A DNA stretch of 12,262 nt from Nanobdellota archaeon (GTDB taxonomy: Archaea; Nanobdellota; Nanobdellia; Pacearchaeales; GW2011-AR1). The notes below the pieces were generated by a model. The model saw only the letters and a program-made list of their open reading frames with translations. It made no database searches and had not been told where the DNA came from. Position 1 is the first letter of the stretch; each line of letters opens with the position of its first letter. Of this stretch, positions 5,733 to 9,645 are shown in pieces. The position numbers were made by a program, and so were the translations under genes. The stretch spans positions 1 to 12,262 of the forward strand of contig JAHIVR010000071.1 of NCBI GenBank assembly GCA_018816625.1, written 5' to 3'.

Positions 5733-6269
5733 ATGAATAAAGAAGGAAGTTTTAAGCCTGTTGCAATAGTTTTAGTGGCTTCTATGCTAATCGCCCTATT
5801 TTGGAATAGTATCTCTTTTATAAGAAATGCTGTCCATGGAGTTCTTGACCCTAGTGCGGGGGCTTTATTGAGGATGAATGTTACGTGGGGGATGTTAATA
5901 ATAGTGTTAATTATTGCGATAATAACCACAATAATTCAGAAATATGCTACAGACCAAAAAACTCTTAAAGAATTGAAGAAAGAGCAAAAACTCCTTCAAG
6001 AAGAGATGAAGAAATATAGGGACAATCCTGCAAAAGTCATGGAGTTGCAGAAAAAGAGTTTCGAATTTATACCAAAAACAATGAAGCTAAGTATGAGGGC
6101 AATGGCCTATACTGGTATTCCTTTGATTCTATTTTTTAGGTGGTTCATGGATGTGTTTAATGCAATGGACAGTCCGAAGTTTTTTGGGTTTTTAAGTTGG
6201 TTTTGGTTTTACCTTATATTCACAATGATTTTTAGCAGCATTATAAGAAAAATTTTCAAGGTAGTTTAA
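5733..6269 (+). CDS. EMC3/TMCO1 family (DUF106) membrane insertase, YidC/Oxa1 superfamily
   Basis: The layout of this 178-residue protein is that of archaeal DUF106 proteins: TM1 at about 9-30, TM2 at about 49-69, a charged cytosolic coiled coil (about 72-112, with LKELKKEQKLLQEEMKKYRDNPAK), and a C-terminal membrane part at about 124-142 and 150-175 with RWFMD and LSWFWFYLIFTMIF. This family is the archaeal branch of the YidC/Oxa1/Get1/EMC3/TMCO1 insertases, which insert membrane proteins and bind ribosomes or work beside SecY. Its place right after secY, a common archaeal arrangement, fits a co-translational insertion role. In many archaea adk stands between secY and this gene; it is missing here, and the 61-nt gap cannot hold it. 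A TTG-started gene follows after 1 nt. Confidence 0.85.
   Translation: MNKEGSFKPVAIVLVASMLIALFWNSISFIRNAVHGVLDPSAGALLRMNVTWGMLIIVLIIAIITTIIQKYATDQKTLKELKKEQKLLQEEMKKYRDNPAKVMELQKKSFEFIPKTMKLSMRAMAYTGIPLILFFRWFMDVFNAMDSPKFFGFLSWFWFYLIFTMIFSSIIRKIFKVV
6258..6262 (+). promoter_or_regulatory. Shine-Dalgarno motif that decides a TTG start
   Basis: AAGGT at the end of the EMC3-like gene lies 8 nt before the TTG at 6271. The next in-frame ATG would remove the first 22 residues, including conserved family sequence, so TTG is the preferred start. Confidence 0.5.
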
Positions 6270-6270
6270 A

Positions 6271-6747
6271 TTGAAAAATTCTATAAAGAAGGGGTTGGGA
6301 TTTGGATTAACTTCTGGGAGTATAACCTCTTTGGGTCTGATGATAGGATTATATTCTAGTACCGAATCACTTCTTGCTATTCTCGGGGGGTTGTTTGTTA
6401 TTGCTGTTGCGGATTCTCTTGCCGATGGCTTGGGGATGCATGTCTCCGAGGAATCTAATTATAAAAAATCCAAGAGAGAGATTTGGGAAGCAACATTCTC
6501 AACAATCTTTTTTAAATTTATATTTGCGATAAGTTTCATGATTCCATTTTTGATTTTTAATCTTTCAGTTGCAATCTATATCGGAGTTATTTGGGGAATT
6601 ATTTTGATATCTGCATCTAGTTATAAAATAGGTAAACTAAGAGGAGAGCCTTATAGAATGATTTTTGAACATCTGGGAATAGCCATTTTAGTTTTGGTTT
6701 CTTCTTACCTCATAGGACTTCTTGTAAGATCTGTTGCTGGAAGTTAG
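6271..6747 (+). CDS. VIT/CCC1-like small membrane transporter (TTG start)
   Basis: A 158-residue membrane protein resembling the short archaeal members of the VIT1/CCC1 family, which in eukaryotes carry Fe2+/Mn2+ into the vacuole. It starts KKGLGFGLTSGSITSLGLMIGLYS (TM1), followed by TM2 with ILGGLFVIAVADSLADGLGMHVSEES (38-62; D48, D52, E60 and E61 are candidate polar or metal-facing residues). A short cytosolic stretch with REIWEATFSTIFFKFIF follows, then two or three more helices, EHLGIAIL (133-140) and a final helix. The cytosolic metal-binding domain of VIT1 is absent, as usual for short members. The start is TTG with AAGGT upstream, and the gap to the EMC3-like gene is 1 nt, so the two are co-transcribed. 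Iron or manganese transport is inferred from family only; the substrate is not shown by the sequence. Confidence 0.72.
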   Translation: MKNSIKKGLGFGLTSGSITSLGLMIGLYSSTESLLAILGGLFVIAVADSLADGLGMHVSEESNYKKSKREIWEATFSTIFFKFIFAISFMIPFLIFNLSVAIYIGVIWGIILISASSYKIGKLRGEPYRMIFEHLGIAILVLVSSYLIGLLVRSVAGS

Positions 6748-6752
6748 AAAGA

Positions 6753-6760
6753 TTTTAAAA
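6753..6760 (+). promoter_or_regulatory. TATA box for prefoldin alpha (leaderless)
   Basis: TTTTAAAA, preceded by a purine-rich GAAAGA that could be the TFB-recognition element, is centred about 26 nt before the ATG at 6783. This is the normal distance from a TATA box to the transcription start, so the mRNA should begin at or next to the start codon. Confidence 0.6.
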
Positions 6761-6782
6761 GGATGCCTCATGTCAAGATATA

Positions 6783-7181
6783 ATGGACAAAAAAACCCAA
6801 CAAGAATTAATTTTTAAGTTTAGTATGTATGAACAACAGATAAAGCAGTTACAAGAACAATTGCAGGCCGTTGAGCAGGCGATAAACGATGCTAGTTCCC
6901 TTGCTGGAGGGTTGGATGAGTTAAATTCTGGTAAGGATAAAGAGATTTTGGCCTCAATAGGAAAAGGAATCTTTGCAAAAGCAAAACTAATCTCAGATGA
7001 ACTTGTTGTAGATGTTGGTGGAAAGAATTTTGTCACAAAAAGCATAGAGGATACACAAACCCTTATAGTTGAGCAGGTAGACAAACTAGATGATATAAAG
7101 AAAGAATTGGAAAGAAATCTTGAAGAGATTAACCAAGAACTTACTAAGACGTTCATGGAAGCTCAAGGAAAAGAACAATAA
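6783..7181 (+). CDS. pfdA: Prefoldin subunit alpha (GimC alpha)
   Basis: The 132 residues form two long coiled-coil helices (about 4-40 and 88-128, heptad-rich: YEQQIKQLQEQLQAVEQAI and VDKLDDIKKELERNLEEINQ) around a beta-hairpin region with EILASIGKGIFAKAKLISD (54-72) and ELVVDVGGKNFVTKS (73-87). This is the archaeal prefoldin alpha pattern, where the hairpins form the beta-barrel platform. Prefoldin is a hexamer of two alpha and four beta subunits; it holds unfolded proteins at the coiled-coil tips and passes them to the thermosome. It has its own TATA box and no Shine-Dalgarno motif, so a leaderless transcript is likely. The beta subunit is not in this window. Confidence 0.88.
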   Translation: MDKKTQQELIFKFSMYEQQIKQLQEQLQAVEQAINDASSLAGGLDELNSGKDKEILASIGKGIFAKAKLISDELVVDVGGKNFVTKSIEDTQTLIVEQVDKLDDIKKELERNLEEINQELTKTFMEAQGKEQ

Positions 7182-7191
7182 TTTTTATATA
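7182..7191 (+). promoter_or_regulatory. TATA box for the 62-aa gene (leaderless)
   Basis: TTTTTATATA follows the prefoldin stop directly and is centred about 26 nt before the ATG at 7213, the same geometry as the prefoldin promoter. It supports 7213 as the true start. Confidence 0.6.
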
Positions 7192-7212
7192 GAGATTTTT
7201 ATTTTAATTAAA

Positions 7213-7401
7213 ATGAATAATGAGAGATACCAAGTTGCAGTAGATAGGATGATGAAGAGGGACGATTTATTAGGAGAAGTATCTAGAATGCGTACTCTTG
7301 AATTTTTATCTGTGGTGACTTCTACTGTTGGATATGTGATTAATAGCCCAGAGACAATGCAATTTGGAATGGTCTTATATGAGATATGCCCAAGAGGCTA
7401 A
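7213..7401 (+). CDS. Unrecognised 62-aa protein
   Basis: This small protein (MNNERYQVAVDRMMKRDD...) matches no family I know. The N-terminal third is polar and charged (RMMKRDDLLGEVSRMR), the middle is moderately hydrophobic (about 30-41, FLSVVTSTVGYV), and the end is MVLYEICPRG with one cysteine. The hydrophobic part is too short and weak to be a confident membrane helix. The start at 7213 is chosen because a good TATA box sits 26 nt upstream; a longer frame could be read from 7120 but would lie inside prefoldin alpha. It meets the - strand 85-aa gene end to end, with no spacer between the two stops. A real gene is likely from its promoter, but no function can be given. Confidence 0.6.
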   Translation: MNNERYQVAVDRMMKRDDLLGEVSRMRTLEFLSVVTSTVGYVINSPETMQFGMVLYEICPRG

Positions 7402-7414
7402 TTATTTCTTTTTG
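7401..7414 (+). terminator. Possible T-rich terminator of the + strand unit
   Basis: A T-rich run (ATTATTTCTTTTTG) begins at the stop of the 62-aa gene. Archaeal RNA polymerase often terminates on oligo-T without a hairpin. The run overlaps the 3' end of the convergent gene and encodes its lysine tail, so it may have no termination role. Confidence 0.3.
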
Positions 7415-7659
7415 AAAAATCCATTAATACTGGAGGCTAGAAATCCCAATCCAAAGAAAACAAGAGTAGATTTCAAAGCAGTATTAAACTGCCCGGCCTG
7501 AAGAGTATTTGCATTAAGGATACTTATAATGCCTATTAAAAAGAAAAGTCCGGATAAAAAATACAAAGCTTTCCCCCACTTTTTTGTTGATGCCCCCACA
7601 ACAACCGCAATTAGCACCGCAATTATCAAAAAAAGTAAAGGGCTAAAGATTGTTGGCAT
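7402..7659 (-). CDS. Small unrecognised membrane protein (three helices)
   Basis: This 85-residue protein has three predicted membrane helices, at about 6-24 (SPLLFLIIAVLIAVVVGAS), 30-48 (KALYFLSGLFFLIGIISIL) and 62-79, and ends in GFFKKK. By the positive-inside rule, the charged TKKWGK between helices 1 and 2 and the lysine tail would be cytosolic, which places the N-terminus outside. I recognise no family motif. It lies 30 nt downstream of the ribose-1,5-bisphosphate isomerase gene on the same strand but has its own well-placed TATA box, so it may be transcribed separately. Its stop abuts the stop of the + strand 62-aa gene. Confidence 0.7.
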   Translation of the reverse strand: MPTIFSPLLFLIIAVLIAVVVGASTKKWGKALYFLSGLFFLIGIISILNANTLQAGQFNTALKSTLVFFGLGFLASSINGFFKKK

Positions 7660-7680
7660 GTTTTTGTAAGGAAGAAATTA

Positions 7681-7688
7681 TTTATAAA
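7681..7688 (-). promoter_or_regulatory. TATA box for the 85-aa membrane protein (leaderless)
   Basis: TTTATAAA, a perfect palindrome, is centred about 25-26 nt before the start codon at 7659 on the - strand. It sits just beyond the stop of the isomerase gene. The distance predicts a leaderless transcript. Confidence 0.55.
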
Positions 7689-7689
7689 T

Positions 7690-8511
7690 TTATCGGACTT
7701 TCTTCAGAAACTTATCATAAGAAAGAATTCCGTATTCTGATATAATTGCTTTAATATATTTCTTAGGCACAAACTCAAAGGCAGGGTTCATTATTTTTAT
7801 TTTTTTGGGGGCGTTGTCCCAAACCTCATTGAGTTCTCTCTGCTCTATTGGAACTTTCTTATTTGTAAACTTCCATGAATCGGCCACAACATAAAAAGGA
7901 ATTTTATACGACTTAGCAATCTTTGCAATTACTTTGCTACCAATTTTATTTATTACTCCTTCTTTAAGTAAAGCGTCTGCTCCAATGAATATTTTATCCA
8001 CTCTCTTTTTTCCCTTATCATCAGAAAGGGCAATGTCTAAAGCAGAATCTACAAACATAGTTACTTTTATTTTATTTCTTGTGAGATGCTTGGCTGTTTT
8101 TCTTCCCTGATCTTGTGGGCGGGTTTCTGTATTATAAACCTCAAACTTTTTCCCTTTCTTTTTTGCATAAATCAAAGCATTAATTACATTGGTAGAGTGG
8201 CAATGAGTAAAAAGAATATTATTTTTTCCTATTAGCTTAACAAGGAAGAGATTTATCTTATTTTGTGCTTCATCAAAATGTTTTACAATTTCTTTATAGG
8301 ATTTTTTATCAGCCATGTCTAAGACTTTTTCAAGCATGGGTTCTGTGGGTCTTAGAGAGAGAATTTTCCTTTTTGATTTTGCTGTAGGGAAAAGAGAGTA
8401 GGCATAAATTCCCTGTCTTGCTACATTTCTAGCTCCTTGAATTTTTATAGATTTTATGTCTCTAGCTATCCTCTTAAATTTCCTTTTCTTTTTTAGAAAC
8501 GTCATCACCAT
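7690..8511 (-). CDS. Ribose-1,5-bisphosphate isomerase (eIF2B alpha/beta/delta family)
   Basis: A 273-residue member of the eIF2B/MtnA/R15P-isomerase superfamily. The N-terminal helical part has ARDIKSIKIQGARNVARQGI (16-35). The Rossmann-like part has ILFTHCHSTNVINAL (99-113), VYNTETRPQDQGRKTA (125-140), IFIGADALLKEGVINKIGS (174-192) and PFYVVADSWKF (205-215). C104 in THCHS and D179 in GADA match the catalytic Cys/Asp pair of archaeal ribose-1,5-bisphosphate isomerase, which turns the product of AMP phosphorylase into ribulose-1,5-bisphosphate for RuBisCO. Typical enzymes have about 320 residues, so this is short at the N-terminus. Alternatives are an eIF2B-like regulatory subunit or methylthioribose-1-phosphate isomerase; the HCHS motif favours the first call. 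Start codons ATG 8511 or 8505 (MVM) are both possible. Confidence 0.75.
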   Translation of the reverse strand: MVMTFLKKKRKFKRIARDIKSIKIQGARNVARQGIYAYSLFPTAKSKRKILSLRPTEPMLEKVLDMADKKSYKEIVKHFDEAQNKINLFLVKLIGKNNILFTHCHSTNVINALIYAKKKGKKFEVYNTETRPQDQGRKTAKHLTRNKIKVTMFVDSALDIALSDDKGKKRVDKIFIGADALLKEGVINKIGSKVIAKIAKSYKIPFYVVADSWKFTNKKVPIEQRELNEVWDNAPKKIKIMNPAFEFVPKKYIKAIISEYGILSYDKFLKKVR

Positions 8512-8535
8512 CTTTTTAGTACAAAATTACGAAAC

Positions 8536-8544
8536 TTTAAAAAT
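8536..8544. promoter_or_regulatory. Shared TATA element of a divergent promoter
   Basis: TTTAAAAAT, with a perfect TTTAAA palindrome at 8536-8541, sits at the exact middle of the 53-nt space between the isomerase start (8511, - strand) and the SpoIIM-like start (8565, + strand). The palindrome centre is about 26-27 nt from each start codon, the correct distance for a leaderless transcript in both directions. No other TATA-like sequence is well placed for either gene. Confidence 0.55.
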
Positions 8545-8564
8545 TCTCCTTATCTAGTGGGGAT

Positions 8565-9425
8565 ATGCTTGAGTCCTTGATAAATCCAAAAAGAGTTGAA
8601 AAGGGGCCGTGGAAGATGTTCTTCATTGGCCTTATTTATGCATCTCTTTCACTTTTATTGGTTGATTGGTTTTTTTCTGGAGACGTTGTACTTTCTAAAT
8701 TCTCCGGAATGATAGTTGTTACTTTTTGTGTTATGTTTTCTCTTCCCTTTATGTACTATCTCATAAAGCAAGAAGAGGAAGAGGATGAGACTGTTGAGGG
8801 TTTTTTTAGTGTGTGGAAAATGCATAAAGACGCCTTGTATGCCTTTATGTGGTTGTTCTTGGGATTTGTTATTGCTTTCTCTTTTTGGTACATGATTTTA
8901 GCGGATTCTAATCTCTTTAATGCCCAAATTGAGACTTATTGTATGATAAATAGTCCTGGAAACATAGAAGGATGTGTTTCTAGATATGATATAAACAACC
9001 CGATTGTTTCTACGGGTGCCGCTACAAAGGAGATGAGGTTCTTATCCATAATTGAAAATAATGTTTATGTTATGATCTTTACCCTTATTTTCTCTCTTAT
9101 TTTTGGTGCCGGGGCAATATTTGTACTTGCGTGGAATGCTAGCGTAATTTCTGCAGCAATAGGGATATTTACGGAATATAAGATAACTGATATCCCTTGG
9201 GGCCTTGTAAGATATATGATTCATGGGGGGCCAGAGATTGCGGCATACTTTATAACTGCGCTGGCTGGGGGAATATTTGGCATCGGAATAATAAGAAATG
9301 GGGTGAGGGATCCTAAATTTCTAAGGGTCGTTGAAAATACGGTTATACTCCTTTTCATATCTATACTCATACTAATAGTCGCAGCCATAATAGAAGTTTA
9401 CTTCACCCCTTTGTTATTTAATTAA
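8565..9425 (+). CDS. SpoIIM/DUF95 family membrane protein
   Basis: This 286-residue protein has about six membrane helices: about 17-36, 46-66, 93-114, 166-189, a segment around 217-242, and 259-281. It carries the family marks of SpoIIM-like proteins: an asparagine followed by a small-residue helix (AWNASVISAAIGIF, 189-202), then IHGGPEIAAYFITALAGGIFG (219-239), where histidine and glutamate are conserved. In bacilli SpoIIM acts in sporulation, but archaeal members are general integral membrane proteins of unknown function. Residues 69-77 (an acidic run, QEEEEDETV) should be cytosolic. The loop of about 50 residues at 115-165 should be external and contains C126 and C137. Transcription is divergent from the isomerase. 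A GTGGGGAT just before the ATG could be a weak Shine-Dalgarno motif if the mRNA has a leader. Confidence 0.75.
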   Translation: MLESLINPKRVEKGPWKMFFIGLIYASLSLLLVDWFFSGDVVLSKFSGMIVVTFCVMFSLPFMYYLIKQEEEEDETVEGFFSVWKMHKDALYAFMWLFLGFVIAFSFWYMILADSNLFNAQIETYCMINSPGNIEGCVSRYDINNPIVSTGAATKEMRFLSIIENNVYVMIFTLIFSLIFGAGAIFVLAWNASVISAAIGIFTEYKITDIPWGLVRYMIHGGPEIAAYFITALAGGIFGIGIIRNGVRDPKFLRVVENTVILLFISILILIVAAIIEVYFTPLLFN

Positions 9426-9448
9426 CTGCCTACTTAAGATAAGAAATC

Positions 9449-9456
9449 TTTAAATA
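9449..9456 (+). promoter_or_regulatory. TATA box for the zinc-ribbon/STT3 unit
   Basis: TTTAAATA, close to the archaeal consensus and preceded by purine-rich AAGAAATC, is centred about 39 nt before the ATG at 9492. Transcription would start near 9478, giving a leader of about 14 nt with AAGGG at 9479-9483 as a possible ribosome binding site. Confidence 0.55.
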
Positions 9457-9491
9457 CGGGTTATTTTTCAGATAAATAAGGGATTAATAAA

Positions 9492-9629
9492 ATGACCAGT
9501 TTTACTTGTGTGGAGTGTGGATACAGGATTGAGTCTGACCTTCAAGAGACAAGGAAAAAGTGTCCTTACTGCGGTAAAGAGAGTATTTCGCGAGAGCTTT
9601 CTGCAACAGAGTTACTGGAAGATGATTAG
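9492..9629 (+). CDS. 45-aa zinc-ribbon protein
   Basis: ATG 9492 to TAG 9627-9629 encodes 45 residues. Two CxxC knuckles, C6-VE-C9-GY and C24-PY-C27-GK, form a four-cysteine zinc ribbon or rubredoxin-like knuckle pair separated by 14 residues; the tail is acidic (ATELLEDD). The first part resembles RNA polymerase subunit P (Rpb12-like), which also has a short CxxC...CPYCG ribbon, but the basic C-terminus of RpoP is missing. It may instead belong to the small HypA/FmdB-like zinc ribbons common in archaea. It has its own TATA box and lies 16 nt before the STT3 gene, so the two are probably co-transcribed. Function is unknown; binding of a nucleic acid or protein partner through the ribbon is typical for this fold. 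Confidence 0.8.
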   Translation: MTSFTCVECGYRIESDLQETRKKCPYCGKESISRELSATELLEDD

Positions 9630-9645
9630 TTCTTAACCAATAAAT

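Noticed and set aside
7120..7212. Longer N-terminus for the 62-aa gene
   Set aside because: The extension lies inside prefoldin alpha in another frame, while a TATA box sits at the right distance for the ATG at 7213.
9492..9629. Firm naming as RNA polymerase subunit P
   Set aside because: The CxxC...CPYCG layout fits, but the acidic ATELLEDD end is unlike the basic C-terminus of RpoP, so only zinc ribbon is claimed.
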